Shown in pieces: positions 11,746-28,095 of a stretch of 64,000 nucleotides of DNA (positions are counted from its first letter, which is position 1; each line of letters starts with the position of its first letter). The stretch covers positions 40,116,935 to 40,180,934 of the forward strand of contig OX344764.1 of the NCBI GenBank assembly GCA_947034895.1, given 5' to 3'. Source of the DNA: Rhytidiadelphus loreus. Taxonomy: Eukaryota; Streptophyta; Bryopsida; Hypnales; Hylocomiaceae. A program made the position numbers and the translations under genes. The notes under the pieces are model-generated. The model did no database searches, was not told the origin of the DNA, and was given only the letters and a program-made list of their open reading frames with translations.

Positions 11746-12369
11746 GCTTGTCTATATTTTTTTTGATTGCCCATGTTTTTCGTAGGTTGCCCAAAAACAA
11801 AAAAATGTTACTACCATGAAAACATGACTAATAATATAACTCAATGTTCTCAAACGAGTTCCCTACCGTTTCCTATGAAATACTTTGGTGTTCCTAACGG
11901 ACGTATGATATACGCCCGTCAAATACAAGGCCCAAAAACGTTTGGCAGTCATATTTTGCAGTCATATTTCTCCCCAAGGTATTGACTTCCAAGAATATGA
12001 CTACAAGTAGTCACCAGTCATCTTCAGTCATATTTTTACAGTTATAAAACACTGCCGTTGTTGTAGTGATAATACCACTAGCAAGGGTTGAGTGAAAACA
12101 CGTATATGCTAATAGGAGTGTCTGGTCCTATAAGTATCTATTCTCATTGATAATATATCACAAGTTTGTTGTGATGACGGTAAAGTATAAGCAAAAGAGA
12201 GGGACAATGGTGTATAAGCTTAGCAAGAACGTTAAAAAAAAATCGAAGGGGCACTCCTAAATCGGAAGCAAATGGACTCACTTGACTCTAGGGGTTCTAG
12301 AGCAAAGTTACAAAGTGATGTTGGGGAGGATGATGAGTGTGATGATGATAGTAGCCACTCATAAGTGTA

Positions 12370-13138
12370 TTGGTGAGAGGGTGTTGTAAGTATACTAAAT
12401 ATTAATATAATAATTGTTGTTGTTTCTCTGGGTATTGTGTTCCTTAATGTTGTAGTATTAAGTTATAGAGGTATTTGGTCTGTTGTGTTCAACATTGCAA
12501 TTTTTGTGTAAAAGAACTCTATAGCCATTAGAAGTCTATAGAATGTAGGTAAAATATCCAATTGCATGTTGGAGTATGAGATTTGTGAAGATTGTGGATT
12601 GTGGACAAAAGTGCTACTTTGCTGAACAATACAATCCGTCGTAAATAGTTTTAAGTGGACATTTTATATTATGTACCACAAATGTTTGACCATGCAACAA
12701 GGATTTTCATTTCTATTGCATCAATTTGTCACTTATGTTTACTTTAGCTTTGCCCTTCTATGACCTTATTGGAAATTGTTTCATTTAGTCCATTGTAATC
12801 ATACCAAAATAAACTATGTATTAAGACATACTTCCTATTGCATCCACACAAGACTAAGTTTACATAAACATTACATGCAACACACTATTATCGTAAAAAT
12901 ACTTAAATTACTCATAACAATGGGCAACCAAATGCACTAGTGTATACTTTGCCCATATAGACATAAAAGAACTCAAAATGGTTAAGCAACAAGAAATTTA
13001 CAAAGCTATTATGGAGTCCTATTATAAATTCTATAAAAACTACATTGACTATCTATACAAAAAACATGAGTCTTGGCAAACTCAATGACAATAAACCCAA
13101 TGGCACATTCAAATGTCCTTGAGTCTTGTGGATACAAC
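12370..13138. other. Intergenic DNA, no recognised gene
   Basis: AT-rich, with stops in all frames. It may include remnants of the decayed ORF upstream, but nothing can be assigned. Confidence 0.5.
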
Positions 13139-13704
13139 CCTCGGAGGGGTCATTTAGAGTGTTTATTAGAAACCACGTGTGAACAAAACTTTGGACCCCC
13201 TTTATACTTTTCGAATCTTAAATAAAACAAAATTAAAAAAATACGAATAGATTTTCCTACTTTGAAAGTTTATGTTTTGAATTATTGATATTTTTATTTG
13301 TTAATAATAATTAGTTACAAATTTTTGAAGTAAAAAGATACATTGTAGAACTGAAAAATAACTTTCACACCACTATATTATATAAGAAAAAATTGTCTAA
13401 AAAATGAACAAAAAATTCCTAAAAATAACTCATTATTGAAAGCTCATTTTGAGTTGAATATTGACTCAATAGTCATCTAAATGTGTCCTCTATAATTATT
13501 TGAGTTGAAAAACATGTCATTTTAGTTCATTTTCAACCTCTTCTAGAAATCATTTCATATTTTATTTGAGTTGGAAATTTTGGCAATAGAAAGCTATAGT
13601 CATTATTAAACAATGTTCAAAATTTTAGGTTGAAATTATAGTTTATTAGAAACCACTTGTTCGCACGTGGTTTGTTATAGTAGAACTAAGTGCACCCCCC
13701 GAGG
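13139..13704. mobile_element. MITE family C copy 1, 566 bp
   Basis: The left end (CCTCGGAGGGGTCATTTAG ... AAACCACGTGTGAAC) is repeated in inverted orientation at the right end (CCTCGGGGGGTGCACTTAG ... AAACCACGTGCGAAC). The interior is AT-rich and non-coding. TACAACC before and TACAGCC after the element look like a slightly mutated target duplication. The second member, at 29,675-30,255, has an intact 8-9 bp duplication. Confidence 0.75.
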
Positions 13705-15683
13705 TACAGCCTTTACCCGAATATTGACGAAACGAGATGCACTTGTAACTCAAGAGGCCTCCCTCTTCATTTTGGCAAAACAACAATCGAAATATTAGGA
13801 GTGTCATCCAATAGCTTGTTTATTTTCTTTTTCTTCATGATTGTATAGTTCAGTGTTTATGTAGGCTATTGTGGCCTTCTTTTTTGTCCAAACACCTTAT
13901 CTTCTGATACCAATTCTTTGTTTTGTTGCTACAAGTGCAACTGAAGTTTGTCCTTTTCCTTAGACAAACCAAAATGTATGCAATAGTAGGCAAAGGCTAT
14001 TCAACTTCGGATACAATTTCTTCATTGCTTTCTTCTAGTTTGTTGGATGTAGGTAATATAGTGTCCCCTATGTCATCTTTTAATGATTTCCTTTTTAGAT
14101 AATGAAGCGCATTACCTAACATGACATGACATTAACTAATGTTGTTGATCTAATTAAATTATTAAAAGTGACATTGACAACTATTTTGAACCAATAAGTG
14201 GAAATTAACCATTATCCATCATCAATTAATACTAGGAGTATAAAAAGATAACCAATAATTACTTCACTATCTTGTTTAAATTTTTTGTGGGAGTACAAAA
14301 AAAACAAAACTACTAGGGAGTTTTAACCTATATCATGCTAACCATTAACCCCTAAATTTCCTTAGCTCAAAAATTAAAAAAATACTCTCAAAATTGCACA
14401 AAAATATCACCTTAGACAAAAAGAGTTGTAAATAAAAGTTTATCCATTTTACAAAACTTCTAACCATAGGATCTCATTCTTGACATGTGCTACAATGACA
14501 TTTACAAAAATTTAGGTCTTTAAGGCACTCTATAGGTGAGATCCATGTATGCATGCATGCAAATTTTTTTTTTGTTACTTCACTTATGGTGATCTAAATA
14601 ACCCAAATACGTTTGGGATTTCAAAAAGCTATAGGAATTAACCAAGTTTGATTGTTATTAGAGTTAATTGTGAAGTGTATGCAATGAGGGACCAGGAATC
14701 GGAGTTTAAAAAAAACATAGGATGAAACTCTGTGTAGCATCCAAATTGGGTCTCTGATGGAGTTAGGTGTTGTATTTCTTTTCTACTATTCTTCCTAGTT
14801 AAACCTTCTTCTAACACCCCTTCAACAAATTGGGGAGACCTTTACAATTATGGTAGAATCCCCCATAGTCAACCATTTAGGCAATTCCACACATGTTCTA
14901 AAGCAATATATGGCAATGTAAATTTTCTACTGTATAAGAAGATAGAAATCACGTGGATTACAATATTTTTGGTAATTTAATCACTTGAACTGAAATTACG
15001 ATGAATTTTGAAAGCCGAAAGTTGGTTTGGACCGATGGTTTCAATATCTAAAGTCTTCCAATTTCGATCAATCATTCAAGGACTACTTTCCCGCTACCCA
15101 CTTCCTACTTTCTTCCTTTCTACTTTGGGACGTACGTCGTGACCTTCTTAGTCCCAACCTTGAAAAGGAGAGAAAAAAACAAAACATTCCAAACTGTGGT
15201 TGGAAATCTCTTCCAGCCTTGGTTGGAAATAGCTGCACCCTACAGGTTGGGCATGGATCCCTGGTCGGGCATGGGTGGTTCTACCATAACTCTATTATCC
15301 TACTTCAATCCCCCAAAGACCTCAGCACCGACACCTCTTCTTTCAATTCCACCAGTGCCACACAAGCGCACGTGCAAATTGCTTGCACGACCTCCTTGGA
15401 CTGAGTTCTTCGTCTCCACTCCACTCCACTCTCCACCTCGATTCATGATTCTTGACATAAAATCTCAAGTGATACGATTTTTACAGTCTGGCTGTCTGGA
15501 CGCTATCATGCAGAGCAAGGTACATGAAGCCAGTCATGATGTCCACTGAGGAGGAATCAATCCTGTATGGAAAATGGGACAAATGTCCTTTCCAAAAGCG
15601 GCCATTCCTGGTGGTGGTGGGAGTAGTATCCTGTTCTCTCGTCCAGTCAATCTCTGGACAGTAGTCATTGACTTTCCAAATTT
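13705..15683. other. Intergenic DNA
   Basis: 13,705-14,990 is AT-rich without genes. 15,000-15,560 is less AT-rich, with open frames of up to 136 codons, but these lack proper ATG starts, have no recognisable domain and overlap each other in several frames. They are treated as chance frames. Confidence 0.5.
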
Positions 15684-15893
15684 CCATACTTGGCACATTT
15701 TGGATTTCTCTCCTGTGCACGAATTCAACAGAACTTCCATACTTGGCACATTTTGGATTTCTCTCGTGTGCATCATTTCAACAGAAGTTCCATACTTGGA
15801 CTTTTGGATTTCTCTCCTATGCATCATTTCAACAGAAGTTCCATATTTGGACATTTTGGATTTCTTCTGTGCATGAATTCAACGGAATTCTCA
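15684..15893 (+). repeat. 53-bp tandem repeat, four copies
   Basis: Units start at 15,684, 15,737, 15,790 and 15,841 with CCATACTTGG (or CCATATTTGG), then TTTTGGATTTCTCTCCTRTG and AATTCAACAGAA. The array lies about 2.4 kb upstream of the kinase start codon. The several overlapping open frames here are products of the repeat, not genes. Confidence 0.92.
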
Positions 15894-17960
15894 AGCAGAC
15901 ACAATAACATTGTTTAGCAATGAAGCATGGGTCCCAATGAGGCGAGGGTGCCCTTTTGCATCGGCTTGAAAAGGGGATCCTACAGTGAACAAAAGCGTCT
16001 TATGGATGGCGCCTCAGCCAACAGCCAACCCCAATCCATGATTTTAGCTGATAAGTCCCTCCTCCGTATTTACCTTCCCAACATGGAGAGGAGGAGGACC
16101 ATTAATGCGTGGTTACACAATGTTGGATGAAGCCGAAAAAGCCGAAATCACTGCAGAAATCACTCCACCTCTCCCTTAAGTTGGCTGCCATATCGATCTC
16201 CAAACCAGGAGAGACTATTTTAATTCCTGAAGCTACACCGACACCCACCGGTGGATTCGCCACTGTAGATATCAACCAACGGACAGCAACCAATTAATTG
16301 TTTCGCGCTGGCAGACAGGACGTCGTCAAGCCTCCGCTCATTCCGTGCGCCTTTTCTTCTTCAATTCAATTCAATTCATAAGCTTGCCCATTCAGTATTT
16401 CAGTTGCGTTTAAGTGTTCACGAGTTTGAAATTTAATAACTGTTAAATAGAGATATACTGCGAAATATGCTTTCCCAGGTCTCGAAATCTGAACCCAATG
16501 CAGCCAGTTATATAGTTACAGTAATTCTCCTGCACAATCCTGCGATCCCTACAAAACCAACGTACAGATCAGCTTCGATCTGGACACAGGCAATCCCTGT
16601 CGATCACAGGAAGATGATCTTATTTCGACTGGTTCCCGGATTAATTGCCAGTCCCGGGTTACAGTGTAATTGCCAACGGAGGACATGTGTGCCTCGTTTC
16701 CCTGTTCATTTGCATTGCCGGTTCTCCCTGATATGAGATATTCCCCTCGTTCCAAGTGCTGAATCGTCTGCAAAAATGGGGTATTTTTTTATGTTCGGGA
16801 AGCAAGGAAAAATCTTCCTGTGTGTATTAAGATTAACTGAATCCCTCGAGCAGTACTGGCAGCTGGCTGGTTTGTCAACCAATTGAAACAGCAGCAGCTT
16901 GAGAACTGCTTCCCGACTCCGGCCTAGCCTTTCATCATCAAAAGCCTCGTCAGTAGTGAAAAATCAGATGAAGGTGGATTGACTTGCTAGAAAGAGATCG
17001 GTGTTTCGGGTGTGATTGTTGGGAATTATTGATACCAGGGGCGCTGGGCTGTCAGCTTACGAGAGTGACGGACGGACAAGTCGAGTTTCTCAAGTGCTTC
17101 TGAAATTCATTTGTTTTTGGAGTCTTTTTCAGTAGCTGGGGCCTGGGGGCAAGTTTTTTCCTGTGGAGCGCCTCGACCTAGCTTTAGCCTGGATCACTGG
17201 AACCATCAGTTTGTAGCTTGTACGTCGACGTCTGAGGAAGTTCACCAACCCACGTTCCTTAGCTTCCAGGACTCCACCTGCACATTTAAATGATTGTTTG
17301 CCAGTTGCAGACCCGTGCACCGTCGACGAAGAGATCGATCGCTCGAGTCAACATAGGTCAACATATAGGTAACTTACTGTGCGCCCTCGTAGATGTATGA
17401 CGTTTCCACTCGTATCTGTTCAAGTTCCGAGTACTTGCTGTGAGATCTTTTTTGTTTGTTTTCTGTTCGATACATAAAGGGAAGTGACATAGCCTATTAT
17501 TTCATGGCAGCTCGAAACGGTTTTAGATTGAATGCGTCAAAGCCGCCGACGGTGGGGAAGGGTGAGGTGATGGGTGGGGTAGTAGTGTCTGCATTTCTAG
17601 TCATGCGAGCGACGTGTGGGCCGCTTTGCGACGTGCTCAAGGCGACGACACTTCCCCAAGTCTGCGACTTCCGCCATTACTTGTTCAAGCTCCTATTCCC
17701 GATCGCTGATTCTTAGCAATTGCAGTGGTGGTTTCTGCAGAGGGTACCATCTGAGTTTCTGCAGAAGTGTAGGTGAGACCTCAGACGCCATATGTGAATT
17801 GGTTCACGTGGTTACATCCTCTCACGCGTAACACGTGATTCAGTCCCAAATTTAAATTTTTTGAAGCTTTGTAACATATCAATTCGACAAGAAAGACCAT
17901 TAATGAAGTAGTGTCTTAGAATCAGGAAGCTACCTCGTCAGTTAGTCTGAGAGATCATCT
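15894..17960. other. Region upstream of the kinase gene
   Basis: About 2 kb with a base composition closer to the genes than to the flanking repeats. It includes the second copy (15,936-16,080) of the duplicated segment seen at 1,016-1,165. No ORF shows a recognisable domain. It most likely contains promoter sequence and possibly 5'-UTR exons of the kinase gene. Confidence 0.5.
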
Positions 17961-17969
17961 GAGAAGGGA

Positions 17970-17977
17970 GAGTATAT
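17970..17977 (+). promoter_or_regulatory. Candidate TATA box of the kinase gene
   Basis: TATATATT lies within GAGAGTATATATTCTCTG about 305 bp upstream of the chosen ATG. The sequence before the ATG (...TTCTAGCAAACAG) also resembles a 3' splice site, so a 5'-UTR intron is possible. The transcription start is not visible from sequence. Confidence 0.35.
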
Positions 17978-18281
17978 ATTCTCTGTGTGAGATTTTAGAG
18001 TGTAGATACTTCTAATAGCAAGTTCAGTCTAATAGTCTTGATGCTTTGAATTTGCGATCATTGAACATTGAAGTAGTTACCTGAAGCAATGGATATGGCT
18101 TCATATCTGGGCTGGAAGTGGAACCAAGCAATCACTAAAGAAAAACGAAGATGGTAGTAAACCCTCGCAGTACCAAAAGAAAGGCTCTAGCCCTTTGCCC
18201 CGGATTTTAGTACACTGAGTTGCATTGACTCACGGTCACTTTCCCAAGGTCAGAATTCTAGCAAACAGTTAGGCTTTGTAC

Positions 18282-22007
<3,726 letters not shown>

Positions 22008-23062
22008 TGTCTTCGTTTTGCTGCCTTCCTGCAAGACCTTAAAAACTAGTTGTACAATAAGAGGAGTTTAATTCCCAGCCAGCTTGAATCTTACAAGCTT
22101 GTTAGTAGATCGCACTTACAGAGAGAGTTTATTAGGTTAACGATTACGAATTATACAATTGGGAAAATCTCGTAAATACTTTTTTTGACATTCAAATTAT
22201 TAATTCATTCAGTTCTGTGCAAAATTATAAAGTCTTTGTATTCAAGACGGTGCTACTGTAGAATTACCGATTCATCAGACTTCAACAGAGAGCTTATCCC
22301 CCTTTTTTGTAGTTGTGTAGAACCCTACTCTCAACAGTGAAGACACATTTTTCCAATTTCGCATGAAGGAAGGCCAGGAAACTCCCAACCATGCCCTGCA
22401 GAGGAACTTGCTGGTTGAGAATCTCAGTGTCCAGAGAATTTTATATCATTTCAGATGACTTTGATCATTGATCTTGCCACAAATTCGTTATTGGTTCCCC
22501 AAATTATGTTCATCACATAGCCAAAGTTACACTCAACATTTTGATTCGTTCTTCCAAGAGGTTTCTGCGAGGTTGAGTGATTCAATTTTTTTTTTTAAAA
22601 GAACAGTTCCAAATTCATGAGCAGTGCTTCTGCCAAACTCACTGTGCTCACTCCAGGCTTCTTGAATTGGTCTCGCAACACGCAGCAGTTGTTGCTCCAA
22701 TTTTCCAACGATCTTCTTCGAATAATTCTGGACAGCAATGTGATATCAATAGGGTGACGACGAGAGATGCAATGTGATGGTGTGCCGCAGCCATGAGCAG
22801 TGTTTCCAATCGGCACATGCTTGCAAATTCTCCAGCCCACAAGCTTGAGAAGTATCTAAATTTTTGTGCCTCGTTTTGTGCCCATCACATATTCCAAGTG
22901 TACTCATTCTTAAACATGCTTGGGGCTGGAGAATTTCATGTTCAAATCCCCCACTCTCACCCTGCAACTCAAGATGAAAAGTGCCGGGACGGATAAATCT
23001 TCAGGTATGATCTCTGAATGTCCTGGACCGCGAAGGTTTCCACGATCTGAGTATGGACATAA
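22008..23062. other. 3' flank of the kinase gene and intergenic DNA
   Basis: The first 150 bases probably hold the 3' UTR (AATAAG near 22,057). Beyond that, overlapping short frames at 22,577-22,996 show no family features. The T-loop-like string GTTCAAATCCC at 22,939 has no tRNA fold around it. Confidence 0.5.
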
Positions 23063-23290
23063 AGTAGTCTGCTCTTAAAGCGACCTTTTAAGAGCTGATT
23101 GGATTTAGGGGGAAGCTAAAATCCTTAAAGCAATTTTCAGTAAATTTTGGTTGGAAGAAAAATGGAATTGGCATCTAATCCAAGTCGTTTTATATATTTT
23201 GGACCTTCCTGGAATTAATTATGAATTTTGAAGTTGAAATGCAATGGTTGCTGAAAGCGAGCCCTCATGTAATGTACACTACTGTAACGA
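23063..23290 (+). mobile_element. Family A element, copy 2 (right end missing)
   Basis: Starts TAAAGTAGTCTGCTCTTAAA then GCGACC, followed by a hairpin (CTCTTAAA-GCGACC-TTTTAAGAG). It then runs through one unit related to the 94-bp repeat and GAAAGCGAGCCCTCATGTAA. The inverted right terminus seen in the other copies was not found. Confidence 0.55.
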
Positions 23291-23550
23291 CACAATAAAT
23301 TTTGCTCAAACTAAAGATAGGAAGATTAATTTTAATAAAGTGAAATAAACCATAGTAAATAATTCATTCAAAATATCTATGTCATGTTGGGTCTTCTTCA
23401 CTTTTTTTATTGATATACTCCTTTAATCCCATATTGCTAGCCAATTCTTTTATAGAAATGAAAGTATAAGGAATTTGGTAAAGAAATTTTGATGCATGCA
23501 AAAATTGGATGATGCCTTAACAAATGAACAATGTTCCCTTTCAATTGCAG

Positions 23551-23718
23551 GAGAATTCAATATTGCTATTAAAAGAAATCATGGAAAGATCAAAGAGTGG
23601 CGTCGTTCCTCCCTTACATAACGTATTATGATTGTAGGAGAATTCAATATTGCTATTAAAAGAAATCATGGAAAGATCAAAGAGTGGCGTCGTTCCTCCC
23701 TTACATAACGTATTATGA
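23551..23718 (+). repeat. 87-bp tandem duplication, two near-identical copies
   Basis: GAGAATTCAATATTGCTATT starts at 23,551 and again at 23,638. The second copy matches the first to about 23,718 with no difference seen, so the duplication is recent compared with the degenerate surroundings. Confidence 0.93.
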
Positions 23719-24079
23719 ATTTTTGACCCAAAAATCCTCAATAATAGGAAAAAACCAAGTATATACATGTAGGTAATTTACAAAAGAGATTCATAATTTA
23801 GAAAATTGTATTTCTTTGTTTAAATAAAGAAAATAAACTTGGGTTTTTTTTGTTCATTAATTTAACTAGCTTCAAATTACTATAAACTCTTGAATCTTTT
23901 AATTTTTTTTAATCTATACTAAACTAGACTTTTTGTGCTTCATTTCATTAATTGAGTACAAAAGAAAATCCATCTTCAATCCTAAAATTAGGTTTGAAAA
24001 CTAAGGCATAAGAAAATTAGGACAATGGTGAAAAACAAAAGGGCTAGTAATATGGGGCAAAGGCAATATTACACAATCT

Positions 24080-24762
24080 AGCTTCTTTGAAGCTTCCTCG
24101 ATGAATATTAATTAGATGAAGTGCACTTTTCAATCATCATCCATTGGATGAATAGTCAAACATGTAGAGGTCAACTCCTATTTGCTCAAAGTAAATACAA
24201 TACAATAAGATCACATCAAAATAATAATAACAAATAATTATAAATCCTCCAAATTTTCATTGGGTATTTTTTTGTCTTTCAATTAATACATTATATCAAA
24301 GCCGCGGGAGTCACAATAAAGAAACCTTCCATTCTTGTGTTGGGTGAAGGTTCTACATACAATAATCTAATAAGACAACCATCTTCTCTTCTTCCAACTC
24401 GTTGAAGAAATTGTACTCAATTCAAAAGAAGAGTGACCATTCCCTTGAAGTTGTTGAAGCTTTCTTCATAGACTCATTCCACTAGTGGAAAGAATATCTT
24501 AGAGCACCAAACTACAATGTCAAAGCTTCAACACCCTTTTCTACTAGTGTTTCTTGCTACCCATACTCCATTTACTTTATTCTTGAAGCTTCTTTAATGA
24601 ATATTAACTACATGACGTGCACCTTTCCAATCATTCATCATTCATCCAATGAAAGGTTGAGCGTTTAGGGGTTATATTCCCCCAATTTCTTTCTAGTAAG
24701 AAGCCTTAATGGACGGTGCTTGGTGCTCATATGGTCTTAGAGCACTAAACTTTGACATAATT
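24080..24762 (+). repeat. Dispersed repeat, copies at 24.08, 24.57 and 26.89-27.20 kb
   Basis: GAAGCTTCYTYRATGAATAT ... GTGCACYTTTCCAATCATTC occurs at 24,090 and 24,585, and in diverged form at 27,090-27,170. The adjoining block GGGGTTATATTCCCCC ... GTAAGAAG ... GGTGCTTGGTGCTCATA (24,665-24,750) recurs at 26,900-26,975. The element class is unknown and there is no coding potential. Confidence 0.7.
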
Positions 24763-26579
24763 AACCTCTAAAAGCTCAAGGCCTTTTAGGATTCAAAAAC
24801 ATCATTGCTTTTGAAGTGTTATAGATCTAAGTGTCACTAAGGTATAGAAATCGGTTGTTTTTTCTTAACGTCGCAAAAAATGCAATCTTTGGAGCTCTCC
24901 AAAATGCGCACAAGTCACTACCACATAAGCATGCCATGGGCAGGCAATGCCACCTAGGATATTTTTTCATCCATCCAATGAGTGACATGGATTGTGACTT
25001 GGACCTCTTAGATTTTTGACATGGCACTTGGTTTTGATTTTGGGTTTTGGATTTTTGAAACGTCAAATTAGACATTTCTTGAGACATCAATTGGTGTGTT
25101 TCCTACCTATAAGGAAGGTCAACAAAAAATAATTATTTAAAATAAATTATAAAATAAAATAAATGAACAAGAAAAATTGTTGAATTCAACAAGAACTAAA
25201 GAAAACTTACCATCTACCATCAAGAGAATTTTTATGACAAAATGAAGGAATTGCTTCATTAAAAGTTAATGAGAATGAAGGATAGAGAGGTCATTTTATA
25301 TTTACTATCCATCCATGGTGAGACAAACAATATGGGATAATTAGAATATAGGAACTTGACCATTGTACATCTTGATGTTGTTTCAAACATTTAGATGTTT
25401 CAAACAAGAGACTTGTTGTTTTAAACATCTCGATGTTGTTTCGAATATCTCAATGTTGTTTCAGACATATGGATCATGTTCTTTCAGACATTTTTCATTG
25501 AACACAATTCTTGCTATACATATTCCATATGGATTGTTTCACTTCCTTTCACCCTTTTGTATAAAGATAATCTCTTTTCATCCATACTACACATCCATCC
25601 ATTTTCCTTTTTTTTCAAAGCATGTCATGTGGCTGCCCCTCCCCCCAATTTTTTACATATGATCAACATTTTACTAGAAACCATAGTAATTTTTAATAAC
25701 TTATCCATAGTCAAAATGGATCTACTTGTTGAGGTGGTAGTACAAGTTTTTTTGAACATCTTCCAAAACATCAATCATGTCAAATAAAACATTAGTGTCA
25801 ATGATAACATCAACTTAGATTTACAATAACGTGCCAATGTTCTTTGCAATGTCCACAAAAATCTCCCTTGTTGAGCCAAATTTCCTTTGACATCATCATG
25901 TTCTATTGGACATCGTACGTTAGTGGTACAACATAGCTAACAATGTGGATTTCTTATAGTGATGGCTTTGAAATGTCAAAAAATAGTAAGAAAAGTTGCA
26001 AAAAACACATTTGATGTTCAACCTCCTTCTACTAAAATACTTCTCAGTCACTCATAACTTCTTGGATTGATATGAAATTTTAGCCATACAAATTAGACTA
26101 GTATGCGCAACCTTTCCAAAAACAATTATTGGAAGTGGACATTGTATAAAGAAGAAACAAGCTGCCGAATTCACTATAATCCAAAAATGTCAAGATTTTG
26201 AACTTTGAATTGCTCCCAAACATTCAAAACAACTTGAATTGACATGTAAATTTTACCACAATAACTAGAATGCAAGGGGAACATAACCCAATAAATTTTA
26301 TTGAAAAAAAAAATTGGATGAAGGAGATAAACCCCCTTGTATTTGTAGCCATTTAATGGAGTTAGGTGAACTCAAAATGAACCTCTAGACTTCAATTGGC
26401 TTACAAAAAATCAATACATCTTGAATTGATCTGAAAATTTTACCATACAAAATGGAAGAGAGAGCACAAATTTTTCAACAAGTTTATTGAATTTGGACAG
26501 TGGATGCAAAAGTTATAGCATTTTGAATTAGACTATAAATTATGTGAAGATACATTTAGTCCCCTAGGGCATTTAGGGG
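24763..26579. mobile_element. TTAA-ended element, family D copy 1
   Basis: The left end TTAACCTCTAAA (24,763) and right end TTTAGGGGTTAA (26,568-26,579) are near-perfect inverted repeats. The right-hand ~620 bp (25,965-26,579) is clearly homologous to 61,185-61,806 inside CACTA 2: shared blocks include GACTAGTATGCGCAAC, CCAAAAACAATTATTGGAA and TGAATTGCTCCCAAACATTC. No coding region. The TTAA boundary resembles piggyBac-type target sites, but the assignment is tentative. Confidence 0.5.
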
Positions 26580-26656
26580 TTAAATAGCTTGATGCTCAAA
26601 GACCCCTCCCTTTTCTTGCTACCTAGACTTCTTCTACTTTTTTGTTGGAGCTTCTT

Positions 26657-26900
26657 CAACAATGATGCTAGTGTGTGAGTCTAGAAATGTGAGCCTACGA
26701 GTCTTAAGTCTACCCATGAGTCGAGGTGTAAGAAGGTCCCTTACAACCATTGAAGGTGCCTATAACATAGGTACCTACAACGAATGTGCCTATAACCACG
26801 GAAAGTACTCATAACATAGGCACCTATATATAACCATGAAAGGCGTCTAGGCTCCTAGGCTTAAGATCCCAAGTTCACATGGAAGCAACCATGTTAGGAG
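26657..26900. mobile_element. Foldback/MITE-like element, family B copy 2
   Basis: The ends (GATGCTAGTGTGTGAG ... ATGTGAGCCTACGAG and GCTTAAGATCCCAAG ... TTCACATGGAAGCAACCAT) match those of the 7,249-7,783 element. The interior has about two units of the CCTATAACATAGGYACCTA repeat. It is much shorter than copy 1, so the array length differs between copies. Confidence 0.6.
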
Positions 26901-27199
26901 GTTCTATTCCCCCTATTACCTTCCTCTAGTAAGAAGACAAAAGGGATGGTGCTTGGTACTCATACACTCCTCGAGCACCCATCTCTAACATCAATTGTAG
27001 CATGGTGCTCCACGACACCCTTTTCCTACTACTCTAGTGTTCTTGCTACTCAAACTCCCTCTCCTCTTTTTTCTTTTTTTTTCTTGAAGCTTCCTCAATG
27101 AATATTGCATGTAACTTCCTCAATGACTACATGAATTGAAGTGAGTGCATGCACCCGCTTTCCAATCCACTTTCATCATTCACCCAATGGAAGGTTGAG

Positions 27200-28095
27200 T
27201 GGATTTCGGGGTTCTACGTACCCCCCACACCCCCACCCCACTTTTTTCTCTCTTACAAGTAAGCTAAGAAGAAGCCCGGCCTCAGGAAGGAAGGACCGAT
27301 GATGATGGTTGTGTGGGTCAGTCGGTTTGTTACCCCCACAGTTGCAGTTTGTTGTTCCAGTAACAACACTCCTTTCCTGGTCACGTGCACAACAAGCAGC
27401 GGCCCTCTGAGCAGGGTTTTTTACTTGGGCGGTTTTTCGCTGAAAAGCAATGATATGATTTTCTTTTCTTGTATCGGAAATATTTGGCAAAATATTCTTG
27501 CTTTTTTCAGTGGATGAAATCACGCAATCTCGGGATCATATCGCTTGATCATGGATGAATGTACACATTCTTTTGGATGAATAAATGATATTTCATCCAT
27601 ACATTGCAAGTTTCATCCCTTTTTCATGGGATGTAAATAGCTTCATCCCCTTCCAGTGATTACTATCGCTTTTCTGCTCTCTGCCTCAATGAAATGAAAA
27701 AAAGAAAGAAAGAAATAAAAAACTGTGTGAGGCTCTGAGTGCCTTGGCCCTGGCACAGTCACCCTTTGTGAGTGGCCTCCTCCCAAAGCACGCTCTCGTT
27801 GAATGAGAATTCCGAAAGCACACTCACAGTGACGAGCCACTGTGACGGAAGCTTACCCAGTCGTCAATCATGAGTCATAGTCAAAAAAATGTTTTCAGTT
27901 TTTGTATTAAAATTTTAAAAATTGTCCTCTCTGCCTTTCTTTGGAAACAACTGAACTCCAACAGTCTCAAAGGTTGTGCTGGGCTATGATACCTTACTCA
28001 TCAAGTGATAAAAAAAAAGGAAAGGAAATCAGAATGATATGAATGCACGAAGAAACTCGAGGGCTTAGAAGTTGCTCTATTAATGACACATACCT
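27200..28095. other. Intergenic stretch with a GC-richer patch
   Basis: 27,200-27,850 is richer in G and C than its surroundings and contains C-rich runs (CCCCCCACACCCCCACCCC), inverted GGATGAA/TTCATCC pairs (27,510-27,650) and an (AAAG)n patch near 27,700. No open frame has a domain or convincing splice structure. It could be a decayed gene or promoter fragment. Confidence 0.4.

Larger units (their letters stand above)
9633..12068. mobile_element. Non-autonomous CACTA (En/Spm-type) transposon 1, 2,436 bp
   Basis: The left end reads CACTACAACAAAAGCAATG and the right end, on the opposite strand, CACTACAACAACGGCAGTG. The TIR continues for about 35 bp with few mismatches (TTTTATRACTGYAAAAA). 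The element is flanked by a perfect 3-bp duplication ATA (9,630-9,632 and 12,069-12,071), as CACTA transposases generate. Subterminal TATGACTGC/GAGTCATA motifs occur at both ends. No transposase frame survives inside, so it would need a transposase supplied from elsewhere. It sits within a decayed ORF. Confidence 0.93.
8840..12365 (+). pseudogene. Decayed ORF of unknown family, split by a CACTA element
   Basis: From about 8,890 a frame reads through PKKVICLEYKTTKARQFLEF and continues past 9,060 with GELISFIDYVENY. After a frameshift, WLDILVHITYALNPMYNE and a Leu/Gln-rich stretch follow to about 9,330. Beyond the CACTA insertion a further open stretch (12,100-12,360) contains YHKFVV and KRGTMVYKLSKN and ends in an acidic tail (DDECDDD). 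Many stops and frameshifts show that it is dead. The D/FAENY-type motif recalls uncharacterised, probably transposon-borne, proteins that I cannot name with certainty. Confidence 0.5.

Noticed and set aside
15139..15549. 136-codon open frame upstream of the kinase gene
   Set aside because: It begins at a GTG, has no recognised domain, and competes with an overlapping 125-codon frame; composition is low-complexity Pro/Ser/Thr.
22935..22955. T-loop-like string GTTCAAATCCCCC suggesting a tRNA
   Set aside because: No acceptor, D or anticodon stem could be fitted in the ~75 bases around it on either strand.
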